This document shows, in pieces, positions 34,804-42,694 of a stretch of DNA of 64,000 nucleotides (positions within the stretch are counted from its first letter, which is position 1; each line of letters begins with the position of its first letter). The stretch comes from G963668185 sp963668185 (GTDB lineage: Bacteria; Chloroflexota; Dehalococcoidia; Lucifugimonadales; G963668185). The position numbers were made by a program, and so were the translations under genes. The notes under the pieces were generated by a model that was not told where the DNA came from, ran no database searches, and worked only from the letters and a program-made list of their open reading frames with translations. The stretch spans positions 2,232,001 through 2,296,000 of the forward strand of contig OY764162.1 of the NCBI GenBank assembly GCA_963668185.1, written 5' to 3'.

Positions 34804-35777
34804 CAGGCGGCGCTCCCCTGGGAGGCCATTGAGGGCGCGGCCTCGCCACGGGGCAGGTAGATGAGCGCGGCAACGAGAACTATGGATATCCAAGAGAGGG
34901 TCGCCATGCTGAGATGCACCACTTTCCAAACATCGTCGAAGCCTACTTCTACCAGCATTGCGCCGAGCAGGACCTGCACGATGAAGCCGACGCCCATGAC
35001 CGCGGCCCATTTGCCGACGACGGGCCACTCTTCCCTACGCTTCCAAAGCATGTATGAGGTCGCCAGCAGATGCACCCCGATGAGGGCGGCGATGTAGCGG
35101 TGAGTCATGTGAATCAGGTACGGTTCGCCGCTCGGAAAGATGTCGCCTCGGCAGAGCGGCCAGGAGGCGCAGGACGAGCCGGCGCCCTCGCCGACCATGT
35201 ATGAGCCGGAGAGCATCAGGAGGAACACGCCGCCGAGCGCCGCCAGCATCATGCGTCCAAGCCGGGGGTTGTCCGCAACCACGGATCGTCCAGAGTCAGA
35301 GGCCGGCTTTGCAAGCCAGCAGGCTACTATCAGCACGGTCAGGCAGGCGGCGAGCAGCTCGGCAACTCCAAGGTGGACGAGCCTCCACCACCACTCGAGC
35401 TCCGTCAGGACGGTGACGCCGCCGAGCACGCCCGCTGTAACGACCAGCGCCACGCCCGCGGCGGCTAATGTGACGGCAAGCCTGTCGTGACGGCGGTCAA
35501 ACCAAGCAAGGGCGGCCACGGCAACGACAAGCAGGCCGACGAAGGCGCCGATCAGCCGGTGCGTGTACTCGACGAGCGTTTCAAACTCGAATGGAGGGAT
35601 GATTTGACCGTGGCATAGGGGCCAGTCGGGGCACCCCAACCCGGACTCCGAAACCCTGACGATGCTTCCGAATGTGACCTGGCCGAAGGCCGCAACCAGG
35701 GCCGCGATTACCACAGCGCGGAACACGGCAGGGTTGCCCACGATGGGCGCAAGGCGGCTGATCAGGGAGTTCTGCAC
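34803..35777 (-). CDS. ctaA: Heme A synthase
   Basis: 324 residues with eight helices in two four-helix halves. Conserved GSIVRVSESGLGCPDWPLCH, EYTHRLIG, VHLGVAELLAA, HMTHRYIAALIGVHL and VHLSMATLSW supply heme-ligand His residues; Cys pairs lie in CPDWPLC and CASWPLC. It oxidises heme O to heme A. It is the first gene of the oxidase operon. Confidence 0.93.
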   Translation of the reverse strand: MQNSLISRLAPIVGNPAVFRAVVIAALVAAFGQVTFGSIVRVSESGLGCPDWPLCHGQIIPPFEFETLVEYTHRLIGAFVGLLVVAVAALAWFDRRHDRLAVTLAAAGVALVVTAGVLGGVTVLTELEWWWRLVHLGVAELLAACLTVLIVACWLAKPASDSGRSVVADNPRLGRMMLAALGGVFLLMLSGSYMVGEGAGSSCASWPLCRGDIFPSGEPYLIHMTHRYIAALIGVHLLATSYMLWKRREEWPVVGKWAAVMGVGFIVQVLLGAMLVEVGFDDVWKVVHLSMATLSWISIVLVAALIYLPRGEAAPSMASQGSAA

Positions 35778-35812
35778 GTCGGGGGAAAATCGGGAATGTG
35801 CAATGTTTCACA

Positions 35813-35841
35813 ACCTTACCATACCTGACAGCGGTCATCAA
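35813..35841 (-). promoter_or_regulatory. Promoter of the cta operon
   Basis: On the minus strand, TTGATG (35841-35836), 17 nt and TAAGGT (35818-35813) with an extended -10 TG. It is the best candidate in the gap upstream of ctaA. Confidence 0.35.
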
Positions 35842-35897
35842 TCAGTATTCAGAGTTGTGGGGTTGTCTCGCAATCGCCGCTTTTGCCCCATCTCAAT

Positions 35898-35919
35898 CTT
35901 CCCCAGTCTGCTGGGGAAG
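35898..35919. repeat. CTTCCCCAG hairpin, variant copy
   Basis: A 9-bp stem (CTTCCCCAG with CTGGGGAAG) whose loop is TCTG, the inverse of the CAGA loop in the other copies. It lies in the 35778-36092 gap, which otherwise holds only the cta and tRNA promoters. Confidence 0.55.
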
Positions 35920-35994
35920 AGGCCAGAGAAGCATATGGCCTCTTCCCGAGTCTGAACAATTAGCAAACTAGAGTTGTAGCAGGAGCAGGTTGCC

Positions 35995-36024
35995 TTGACG
36001 CTCCAAATTGGGAATGGCTAGAAT
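35995..36024 (+). promoter_or_regulatory. tRNA-Lys promoter
   Basis: TTGACG at 35995-36000, 18 nt and TAGAAT at 36019-36024 precede the tRNA by about 60 bp after the predicted start near 36031. Confidence 0.55.
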
Positions 36025-36092
36025 CTCTCACGCTCGCCTGTGATACGCGGCTCCTTGTGAGCAGCGGTCAGTCGAGTGCGTTCCTCATTGGC

Positions 36093-36168
36093 GGCCCGCT
36101 AGCTCAATTGGCAGAGCAAGTGGCTCTTAACCACTAGGTTCTCGGTTCGAGTCCGAGGCGGGTCACCA
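36093..36168 (+). tRNA. tRNA-Lys (CUU)
   Basis: A 76-nt cloverleaf. The acceptor arm GGCCCGC pairs with GCGGGTC (one G-T pair), and the D-arm is GCTC...GAGC. The anticodon stem AGTGG/CCACT holds the loop CTCTTAA, so the anticodon is CUU (lysine AAG). The T-arm CTCGG-TTCGAGT-CCGAG is intact. CCA is encoded. It is preceded by a promoter and followed by a terminator, so it is transcribed alone. Confidence 0.95.
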
Positions 36169-36184
36169 AGCCTTATCACTCCAG

Positions 36185-36202
36185 GCCTACGGCTAGGCTT
36201 TT
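36185..36202 (+). terminator. Terminator after tRNA-Lys
   Basis: GCCTA-CGGC-TAGGC hairpin immediately followed by TTTT, 16 bases after the encoded CCA. Outer AAGCC/GGCTT pairing is an alternative. Confidence 0.55.
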
Positions 36203-36310
36203 CGGCATTTCCCTTGCCCTGCTCCTTTCGCAGACTGCCTGCATGGGATACCTTGTTGCGCGCAAACGGCGTTCAGGCCGATGAGCCGCCGCCGATCAGT
36301 GAGGTGATAC

Positions 36311-37387
36311 TTGATCGACGACCTGGTCAGCAACGAGGAGATCATTCAACTGGCGCGGCGCAAGCTGGCGCAGGGCAACTGGGACTACGCCACCGGCGGG
36401 TCGGAGTCGGAGACGACGATGCGGCGGAACCGCCTTGCGTTCGACCGGATCGCCTTCCGGCCTCGCGTCTGCATCGACGTGACGAACATCGATCCGTCGA
36501 CCACCTTCCTGGGAACGAAGCTGAGGATGCCCGTGATGCTCGCACCGCTGGGGTCTATGCAGACCTTCCACCCGGAGGCCGCTGCCGGCGGCGCGAAGGC
36601 GGCGTCCGAGTTCGGCACGTTCCAGGTGGTAAGTTCGGTGACGCAGCCGAGCTTGGAGGAGACGGCGGCGACGGGGGACTTTCCGAAGATATTCCAGATG
36701 TACATCGAGGGGGACTGGGACTGGATCGCGGACTTGATCGGGCGGGTGAAGCGGGCCGGTTACGCGGCGCTGTGCGTGACGGCGGACACGTCGCATTACA
36801 GCCGCCGGGAGCGACCGCTGCTTTCGCGGTGGCGTCCCCGGGTCCGTCTTGCGGACTACGCGCTCTGGCAGAAGAAGCTCACATGGGAACTGCTGGACAG
36901 GATCAAGGATGAGGCGGACGGCCTGCCGATCATGCTGAAGGGGGTCGCGACGGCGGAGGACGCGGCGTTGTCGGTGGAGCATGGCGTGGACGTGGTCTGG
37001 GTGTCGAACCACGGGGGCCGGCAACTCGATCACTGCCAGGGTACGATGGAGGTGATGGGCGAGGTTATGGACGCCGTGGACGGCAAGGCGGACGTGGTGG
37101 TGGACGGAGGGGTGCTGCGCGGGAGCGACGTGGCGAAGGCGATCGCGATGGGGGCGAAGGCGGTGGCGATCGGGAAGCTGGAGGCGTGGGGACTGGCGGC
37201 GGACGGCGCGGACGGAGTACGGCGGGTGCTGGAGATCCTGGAGGAGGAGCTCATCATCGCGATGGCGCTGCTGGGCGTGACGGAGATCGGGCATCTTGGG
37301 CCGTCGTATGTGTGCGAGGCGGAGGCGGTCGTGGCGCCGCACGAGATGAGCGCGTGGGTGAACAAGCCGGTGGACCGGATCCTCTAG
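36311..37387 (+). CDS. FMN-dependent alpha-hydroxy-acid dehydrogenase/oxidase
   Basis: 358 residues with TTG start and GAGGTGA just upstream. It oxidises an L-2-hydroxy acid such as lactate, glycolate or mandelate to the 2-keto acid using FMN. The (beta/alpha)8 barrel shows MLAPLGSMQTFHPEA, QMYIEGDWDW, LPIMLKGVATAEDA (flavin Lys) and the active-site WVSNHGGRQLD with base His234. DGGVLRGSDVAKAIAMGAKA binds FMN phosphate. The substrate is not fixed. It stands alone between the tRNA and a kinase gene. Confidence 0.9.
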   Translation: MIDDLVSNEEIIQLARRKLAQGNWDYATGGSESETTMRRNRLAFDRIAFRPRVCIDVTNIDPSTTFLGTKLRMPVMLAPLGSMQTFHPEAAAGGAKAASEFGTFQVVSSVTQPSLEETAATGDFPKIFQMYIEGDWDWIADLIGRVKRAGYAALCVTADTSHYSRRERPLLSRWRPRVRLADYALWQKKLTWELLDRIKDEADGLPIMLKGVATAEDAALSVEHGVDVVWVSNHGGRQLDHCQGTMEVMGEVMDAVDGKADVVVDGGVLRGSDVAKAIAMGAKAVAIGKLEAWGLAADGADGVRRVLEILEEELIIAMALLGVTEIGHLGPSYVCEAEAVVAPHEMSAWVNKPVDRIL

Positions 37388-37464
37388 GCAGGCAGGGCAT
37401 GGCCCTGCACCCACAAGTGAGTTCACCGAGCGTCCATATTGTGTGCAGTGGGACCCCTTCCTAA

Positions 37465-37488
37465 CCTTCCCCAGCAGACTGGGGAAGG
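37465..37488. repeat. CCTTCCCCAG hairpin element
   Basis: A perfect 10-bp stem and CAGA loop between two plus-strand genes, 78 bp after the first stop codon. Confidence 0.6.
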
Positions 37489-37552
37489 GACCAGAGAATC
37501 TTGCCCTAAAGCCGGAGTGAGAACGCTCGGATAGTGACTGGAAGGGGGATGG

Positions 37553-38470
37553 ATGGCTGAGGCGGGTGCGGTGTACGGGGGTCTGGAGGGCGGCGGGACT
37601 AAGTTCGTGTGCGCCGTGGGCACCGGGCCGGACGATGTCAGGGCGCTGCGCACGATCCCGACTACGACGCGGGAGGAGACGCTGGCCGAGGCGGCGGCGT
37701 TCTTCCGAGAGGCGCACCGCGAGTACCGCCTGGAAGGGCTTGGCGTCGGGACGTTCGGGCCGCTGGACCTGAACCGGGATTCGCCGACGTACGGGCGGCT
37801 GACCACGACGCCGAAGGCGGGCTGGCCGGGCGTGGACATTGCGGGGGAGGTTGGCGGCGGCATCGGCGTGCCGACCGTCATCGACACGGACGTCAACGCG
37901 GCGCTTGCGGGGGAGCGGCGCTGGGGAGCGGCCTCGGACGTGCGGAACGCCGTGTACCTGACGGTGGGGACAGGGATCGGCGGGGGCGCGATGGTGAACG
38001 GCGAGATCGTTCACGGGATGCTGCACACGGAGATGGGGCACATGCACGTGCCTCGACACCCGGAGGACGCAGGCTTCGCGGGAGTGTGCCCGGACCACGG
38101 CGACTGCCTGGAGGGGCTGGCGTCGGGGCCGGCGATGGCGGCTCGCTGGTCTGCGCGGGCGGAGGAGCTGCCGGACGAGCACCCGGCGTGGGAGATGGAG
38201 GCGCGGTATCTGGCGTACGGCGCGGCGTCGATCACTTACGTGCTCTCGCCGGAGCGCATCATCATCGGCGGCGGCGTGAGCCAGCGTGACGTGCTGCTGC
38301 CGCTGGTGCGGCGCCACTTCCGGCGCATCCTGGGCGGGTTTCTCAGGCCGCTGGACTCGGACGAGGCGCTGACACGCTACATCGTCAGGCCGGCGCTGCG
38401 TGACCGAGCGGGAGCGCTGGGCGCGATCGCGCTGGCGATGGGGGCCGCGGAGGGCGGCGGGGCCGCATAA
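37553..38470 (+). CDS. ROK-family sugar kinase (fructokinase-like)
   Basis: 305 residues. It phosphorylates a hexose with ATP. ATP site GGLEGGGTKFVCAVG, sugar site VIDTDVNAALAGERRWG with GTGIGGGAMVNG, and the zinc-linked segment HMHVPRH...GVCPDHGDCLEGLASGPA resemble the fructokinase branch (Bacillus YdhR type). GAAGGGGG precedes ATG 37553. It probably feeds fructose or a related sugar into glycolysis. Confidence 0.87.
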   Translation: MAEAGAVYGGLEGGGTKFVCAVGTGPDDVRALRTIPTTTREETLAEAAAFFREAHREYRLEGLGVGTFGPLDLNRDSPTYGRLTTTPKAGWPGVDIAGEVGGGIGVPTVIDTDVNAALAGERRWGAASDVRNAVYLTVGTGIGGGAMVNGEIVHGMLHTEMGHMHVPRHPEDAGFAGVCPDHGDCLEGLASGPAMAARWSARAEELPDEHPAWEMEARYLAYGAASITYVLSPERIIIGGGVSQRDVLLPLVRRHFRRILGGFLRPLDSDEALTRYIVRPALRDRAGALGAIALAMGAAEGGGAA

Positions 38471-38503
38471 ACGGGCGCCGGAGAGGGCGATTCGCTGGGA
38501 GGT

Positions 38504-38615
38504 GTCTCATTTTGTCTCATCCCGTATCTGGGGCGCGGTGGCCGCGAGACGTTTATGAGGCACTTATGAGACACGAATGAGACGAAATCAAGGCATTTTG
38601 AGACAGTTATGAGAC
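38504..38615. repeat. Array of TGAGAC motifs
   Basis: GTCTCAT occurs at 38504 and 38514 (inverted). GCGAGAC lies at 38544, ATGAGGC at 38555, ATGAGAC at 38566, 38577 and 38609, and TTGAGAC at 38598: eight related sites in 112 bp, in both orientations and irregularly spaced at about 10-30 bp. The surrounding 38471-38804 gap has no gene. It resembles a protein-binding array rather than a coding relic. Confidence 0.6.
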
Positions 38616-38723
38616 AGTGGGCGTAGGCCGTCCGGGAAGCGGTGACTGTCGAGTTGCTACGCAGTGAAATGTTCATGTATCCATGATAGCACGAGTGTAC
38701 GGAATGTCAAGTGGTGGGCGTTG

Positions 38724-38748
38724 TGGTTCGACAGGCTCACCACGAACG
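38724..38748. repeat. TGGTTCGACAGGCTCACCAC dispersed repeat
   Basis: A 25-bp copy in the same orientation as 2103-2127 and inverted relative to 15228-15252. It lies beyond the 3' end of the first SDR gene. Confidence 0.6.
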
Positions 38749-38804
38749 GGCTGGCGCGGCATGCAAGAGATGGCGGCTGTTGCCTGGGGCGGGCGGCTGT
38801 GGGG

Positions 38805-39563
38805 TTACTGGGCTACTAGGCCGCCGTCGATGGACAGGGGGTGGCCGGTTACGAACGAGGCGGCGTCTGAGGAGAGCCAGACGATGGCCTCGGCGACCTC
38901 CTCGGGCAGGCCCATGCGTCCGATCGGCTGTCGAGACTTCATGAGCGCCAATCGCTCGGGATCGTTCCATGAGGCGCGGGTCATGTTGGTCTTGATGTAG
39001 CCGGGGCAGACGCAGTTGACGCGGATGCCGTCGGCGGCGTAGTCGACCGCGGTGGTCCTCGTCAGGCCGACGACGGCGTGCTTCGAGGCGGCGTACTCCG
39101 CTACGCCCGGCAGGGCGACGAGGCCGACACAGGAGGCGGTGTTGACTATCGCGCCCCCACCCTGTTCGAGCATCTGCACGATTTCGCGCTTCATGCAGAG
39201 CCAGACGCCCTTGACGTTGACGTCCATAACGAAGTCGTACGATTCGTCCGGGATCTCGTGCAGGGGCGCTCTTTCGCCGGTGAACACTCCGGCGTTGTTG
39301 ACGGCGCAGTCGAGGCTGCCGAATATCTCGACAGTCCTAGTCACGAGGGCGTCGACGCTGGCCGGGTCGGTGACGTCGGCGTGGATGAAGGCTGCGCGGG
39401 ACTCGTCGCCGATGAGGGTGACCGTTTCCTCACCGCCTTCAGCATCGATATCGGAGACGACGACGGATGCTCCTTCCCTGGCCATGGCTAGCGCGGTTGC
39501 CCTGCCGATGCCGGACCCGGCGCCTGTTACGAGGGCTACTTTGTCCTGGAGTTGGGAGGGCAT
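38805..39563 (-). CDS. Short-chain dehydrogenase/reductase, copy 2
   Basis: 252 residues from ATG 39563 (MPSQLQDKVALVTGAGSGIG). NAD(P)-binding TGAGSGIG, structural NNAG, catalytic Ser region and YAASK (Tyr-x-x-x-Lys) are present. DIDAEGGEE after beta-2 suggests NAD preference. It oxidises or reduces an unknown alcohol or ketone. It is about three-quarters identical to the next gene upstream, so the two arose by tandem duplication. Confidence 0.88.
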   Translation of the reverse strand: MPSQLQDKVALVTGAGSGIGRATALAMAREGASVVVSDIDAEGGEETVTLIGDESRAAFIHADVTDPASVDALVTRTVEIFGSLDCAVNNAGVFTGERAPLHEIPDESYDFVMDVNVKGVWLCMKREIVQMLEQGGGAIVNTASCVGLVALPGVAEYAASKHAVVGLTRTTAVDYAADGIRVNCVCPGYIKTNMTRASWNDPERLALMKSRQPIGRMGLPEEVAEAIVWLSSDAASFVTGHPLSIDGGLVAQ

Positions 39564-39654
39564 GGTGTTGCCTCCGGGTTGTTGGAGTACGCGCATCGTA
39601 ACAGGCAGAGTTGGGAGAGCGGGAACGTGGTGAAGGCGGAGTGCCCCCCGCCCC

Positions 39655-39709
39655 ACTGGATTCCCGCCAGCCCCGGGTTTCCGCTGTCGCGGAAATGCGG
39701 GAATGACGA
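39655..39709. repeat. CTGGATTCCCGCCAGCCCCG palindromic repeat, copy 1
   Basis: About 55 bp with nested hairpins (TTTCCGC/GCGGAAA, ATTCCCG/CGGGAAT) between the two SDR genes. A near-identical copy lies at 40610-40663, upstream of the second SDR gene, and a shorter one near 11589-11633. Confidence 0.6.
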
Positions 39710-39736
39710 TGGTGATGGGGCGCCGCTAAGCGGAGG

Positions 39737-40492
39737 TTAGAGGGCGACGTAGCCGCCGTCTATGGATAGGGGGTGGCCGGTTACGAAGGACGATGCGTCG
39801 GAGGAGAGCCAGACGATGGCGTCGGCGACTTCTTCGGGCTCGCCTATGCGGCCGATGGGTTCCTTCGCGACCATGGCCGTGAGGCGTTCGGGGTCTTCCC
39901 AGATCGCGCGGGTCATGTTGGTCTTGACGTAGCCGGGGCAGACGCAGTTGACGCGAATGCCGTCCGCGGCGTAGTCGACGGCGGCGGTGCGCGTGAGGCC
40001 GACGACGGCGTGCTTGGAGGCGACGTACTCGGCTGCGCCCGGCAGGGCGACGAGGCCGGCGCCTGAGGCAGTGTTCACAATGTTGCCCCCGCCCTGTTCG
40101 AGCATTTGGGCAATCTCGCGCTTCATGCAGAGCCAGACACCCCTCACATTGACATTCATGATGCGATCGTAAGTTTCGTCGGGCATCTCGTGCATGCGGG
40201 TGCCGCCGTTTACCACTCCAGCGTTGTTGACGGCGCAGTCGAGGCTGCCGAACATTTCGACGGTCCTGGTCACGAGGGCGTCGACGTCATCGGGGTCCGT
40301 TACGTCTGCGTGGATGAAGGTTGCGCGGGACTTGTCGCCGATGAGCGTGACCGTCTCCTCGCCGCCTTCGGCATCGACGTCGGAGACGACGACGGCTGCG
40401 CCCTCCCTGGCCATGGCGAGCGCGGTTGCCCTGCCGATGCCGGAGCCTGCGCCGGTTATGAGGGCTACTTTGTCCTGGAGTTGGCCGGGCAT
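39737..40492 (-). CDS. Short-chain dehydrogenase/reductase, copy 1
   Basis: 251 residues from ATG 40492 (MPGQLQDKVALITGAGSGIG). It has the same motifs as its neighbour: TGAGSGIG, NNAG, YVASK, and DVDAEGGEE at the cofactor specificity site. The upstream segments also match (GGGTTGTTGGAGT pattern before each start), so the duplicated unit includes the 5' region and the flanking palindrome. The substrate is unknown. Confidence 0.88.
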   Translation of the reverse strand: MPGQLQDKVALITGAGSGIGRATALAMAREGAAVVVSDVDAEGGEETVTLIGDKSRATFIHADVTDPDDVDALVTRTVEMFGSLDCAVNNAGVVNGGTRMHEMPDETYDRIMNVNVRGVWLCMKREIAQMLEQGGGNIVNTASGAGLVALPGAAEYVASKHAVVGLTRTAAVDYAADGIRVNCVCPGYVKTNMTRAIWEDPERLTAMVAKEPIGRIGEPEEVADAIVWLSSDASSFVTGHPLSIDGGYVAL

Positions 40493-40609
40493 GGTGTTGT
40501 CTCCGGGTTGTTGGAGTGGGGGCATCGTAACAGGGCGTGGGATTCAAGGGTGAACGGATTTCCTTTTGGACACGCTCTCGAGGTCTGGCAGGCGGAATGC
40601 CCCCGCCCC

Positions 40610-40663
40610 CTGGATTCCGGCTGGCCCCGGGTTTCCGCTGGCGCGGAAATGCGGGAATGACGA
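40610..40663. repeat. CTGGATTCCGGCTGGCCCCG palindromic repeat, copy 2
   Basis: Near-identical to 39655-39709. It lies between the DUF123 and SDR genes, with TTTCCGC/GCGGAAA and ATTCCGG-type stems. Confidence 0.55.
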
Positions 40664-40672
40664 ATCATCGAA

Positions 40673-41143
40673 TTATGGTGTTATGGCGGTGATTTTGTGG
40701 AGCGTGGGGGTTGCGCCGGCGTGGTGGATGGCGGCTGTGGCGGCGGCGAGGGCGGCGTTGGAGTCGGGCGCGGTGAAGAGATGGCTGGCGCAGGGGCAGT
40801 CGCTGGAACCGAAGCGGGGCACGGAGGGCAGCGAGGCGGCGAGGGCGGATGCGACGCCGCACTCGATGCGCTCGCGCGATTCGGCGGTCAGGAGGGATGT
40901 ACGCCGCGCGTGTGGGAGCAGGTAGTCGATGTGCCAGCGTGGCCGCGTGACGGGACGGGCGTAGCGCCGGACGCGGCGGGAGATGCCGGCCATCGCGGAG
41001 CCGACGTATGCGTAGCAGGCGGCGGGGAAGTCGTGGGGGCCGAGCGCGCCTATGCGAACGCGGGTGGGGCGCGGCAGTTCGAGGAGGAGGACGTACGCGC
41101 CGGGGGTGTGGGGCACGTCTTGGGGTGAGCAGTGGGGCCGCAT
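40673..41143 (-). CDS. DUF123/GIY-YIG-like nuclease-family protein
   Basis: 156 residues. GAYVLLLELPRPTRVRIGAL, CYAYVGSAMAGISRRVRRYA and RPRWHIDYLLPHARRTSLL match the DUF123 family, which is related to GIY-YIG nucleases (the GAYVL and YAYVG strands replace GIY and YIG). Members are proposed DNA-processing enzymes; the function is not established. A C-terminal CPCASHLF may bind metal. Confidence 0.75.
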   Translation of the reverse strand: MRPHCSPQDVPHTPGAYVLLLELPRPTRVRIGALGPHDFPAACYAYVGSAMAGISRRVRRYARPVTRPRWHIDYLLPHARRTSLLTAESRERIECGVASALAASLPSVPRFGSSDCPCASHLFTAPDSNAALAAATAAIHHAGATPTLHKITAITP

Positions 41144-41179
41144 GGGATTTAACTATACGGGGTCTGGATGGCAAGGCTG

Positions 41180-41398
41180 GCCCTTCGACAGGCTCAGGGC
41201 GAACGGGGTTGAATTGGGGTGGGTATGGCCTTATCGGCAGGCTTGGGCCGTTCGCGAACGGCCCCTACGGCGGGGGCCTCGTGCGGTGTCTTGCGTAAGG
41301 CCCTTCGACAGGCTCAGGGCGAACGGTGAGGGGAGACCCCATCCTAGCCTTCCCCAGCAGACTGGGGAAGGGATAGTCAAGATACAGGGGCGAACGGG
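41180..41398. repeat. Composite dispersed repeat (copy B)
   Basis: Two CTTCGACAGGCTCAGGGC elements (41180-41206, 41300-41326) flank a GGGCCGTTCGCGAACGGCCC palindrome. The second is followed by the GAGGGGAGACCCC spacer and a CCTTCCCCAG hairpin (41348-41371). The right half matches 4201-4300 and the left half matches 43529-43670. No gene was found in 41144-41414. Confidence 0.7.
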
Positions 41399-41414
41399 GT
41401 TGGGGTGGGTGGGG

Positions 41415-42554
41415 CTACTCGAAGCCTAGCTGGTAGTGCTTGCCTTCGGTCTTTACGGCTGGGGCGACGACCAGTTCGGCCTGGTGCATCTCGCGTATGT
41501 CTTTCGCGCCGAGGTAGCTCATGCAGCCCTGCAGCGCGCCCATGAGGTTCTGCGTGCCGTTGGTGACGGACGTGGGGCCGTATAGGATCTGCTCCAGGCT
41601 GCCCTTGACACCGACGTTGACGCGGGTGCCTCGCGGAAGCGCGGCGTGAGGCGCGGCCATGCCCCAGTTGTGGCCCTTCCCGGGAGCCTCGGCGGCCTGG
41701 GCGAACGGGGTGCCGATCATCACGGCGTCGGCCCCGCAGGCGAACGCCTTGCAGAGGTCTCCGCCGGTGCGGATTCCGCCGTCGGTGATGATCGGGACGT
41801 ACCTGCCGGTGTCCTTGAAGTGGGCGTCTCGAGCGGCGGCGCATTCCAGGGTGCCGGTTACCTGCGGGACGCCGATGCCGGTTACCTCGCGCGTGGTGCA
41901 GGCTGCGCCGGGGCCAACGCCGACGAGGACGCCCTGAATGCCGGTCTCCATCAACTCCAGCGTTGCGCCGTATGAGACGGTGTTGCCGACGATCACAGGG
42001 ACATTCAGCATCTCAACGAGTTCGGAGAGGATGAGCCCCCGTATGCTTCTGGAGACGTGGCGCGCGGTCGTCACGGTGGACTGCACAAGCACGAGGTCCG
42101 CGCCAGCCTCGACGGCAACGGGGGCCAGTCGTTTCGTACTGGCGGGTGTAACGGAAACGGCGCCGTGGGCGCCGTTACTCTGCATTTCCTGGACCCGCGC
42201 CCCCACCAGATGCTCGTTGATGGGGGCGGAGTAGACTTCCTGGAGGACGGAAGTCACCTCCTCCTGCGGCGCCTCCACGATTCGCGTCAGCGCGTCCTGA
42301 GGGTCTTCGTACCTGGTCTGAATGCCTTCGAGGTTCATGACGGCCATGCCGCCCATGCGCGCCATGCTGCCGGCGAAGGCAGGGTCCACGATGGCGTCCA
42401 TCGCGGAGGCGAGAACGGGGGCGTCCAGCCGGATGCCGTCCACGGAGAAACCGATGTCCGTGAGATCGGGGTTGATCGTGAACTGGCCCGGGACTATCGA
42501 GACCTCATCGAAACCGTAGGCCCTGCGAAGCTCCTTCATGCCCGGAACAGCCAT
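41415..42554 (-). CDS. GuaB3-family IMP dehydrogenase-related protein
   Basis: 379 residues. The barrel carries the IMPDH loop GPGAACTTREVTGIGVPQ (catalytic Cys) and DGGIRTGGDLCKAFACGADA with the phosphate site. CBS domains are absent and the length fits the GuaB3 group. IMPDH makes XMP from IMP for GTP synthesis; GuaB3 members are sometimes distinct from true GuaB, so the exact reaction is less sure. ATG 42554 is preferred over GTG 42563 because GGGGGTGA lies about 6 nt upstream. Confidence 0.88.
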   Translation of the reverse strand: MAVPGMKELRRAYGFDEVSIVPGQFTINPDLTDIGFSVDGIRLDAPVLASAMDAIVDPAFAGSMARMGGMAVMNLEGIQTRYEDPQDALTRIVEAPQEEVTSVLQEVYSAPINEHLVGARVQEMQSNGAHGAVSVTPASTKRLAPVAVEAGADLVLVQSTVTTARHVSRSIRGLILSELVEMLNVPVIVGNTVSYGATLELMETGIQGVLVGVGPGAACTTREVTGIGVPQVTGTLECAAARDAHFKDTGRYVPIITDGGIRTGGDLCKAFACGADAVMIGTPFAQAAEAPGKGHNWGMAAPHAALPRGTRVNVGVKGSLEQILYGPTSVTNGTQNLMGALQGCMSYLGAKDIREMHQAELVVAPAVKTEGKHYQLGFE

Positions 42555-42591
42555 ATGGGTCACCCCCGGAGGAAAAAAGAGAGTTCAATGG

Positions 42592-42600
42592 AATATAGCA
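42592..42600 (-). promoter_or_regulatory. Extended -10 promoter for guaB3
   Basis: On the minus strand TGC precedes TATATT (42597-42592), an extended -10 with only a weak -35. It is divergent from the promoter of the beta-lactamase-like gene. Confidence 0.4.
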
Positions 42601-42614
42601 AATCGCGTATGAGA

Positions 42615-42643
42615 GTGAAAGAGGCGTCCAAAGACTGTACAAT
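42615..42643 (+). promoter_or_regulatory. Promoter for the beta-lactamase-like gene
   Basis: GTGAAA at 42615-42620, 17 nt, TACAAT at 42638-42643, giving a start near 42650 and a 45-nt leader. Confidence 0.45.
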
Positions 42644-42694
42644 CCGACTACGCAACCAGTTATCCCCAACCATCCCCTGAGAGGTCACCGCTAA

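Noticed and set aside
38377..38676. 99-codon minus-strand frame over the TGAGAC array
   Set aside because: Its translation simply mirrors the motif array and the end of the kinase gene; no RBS or family.
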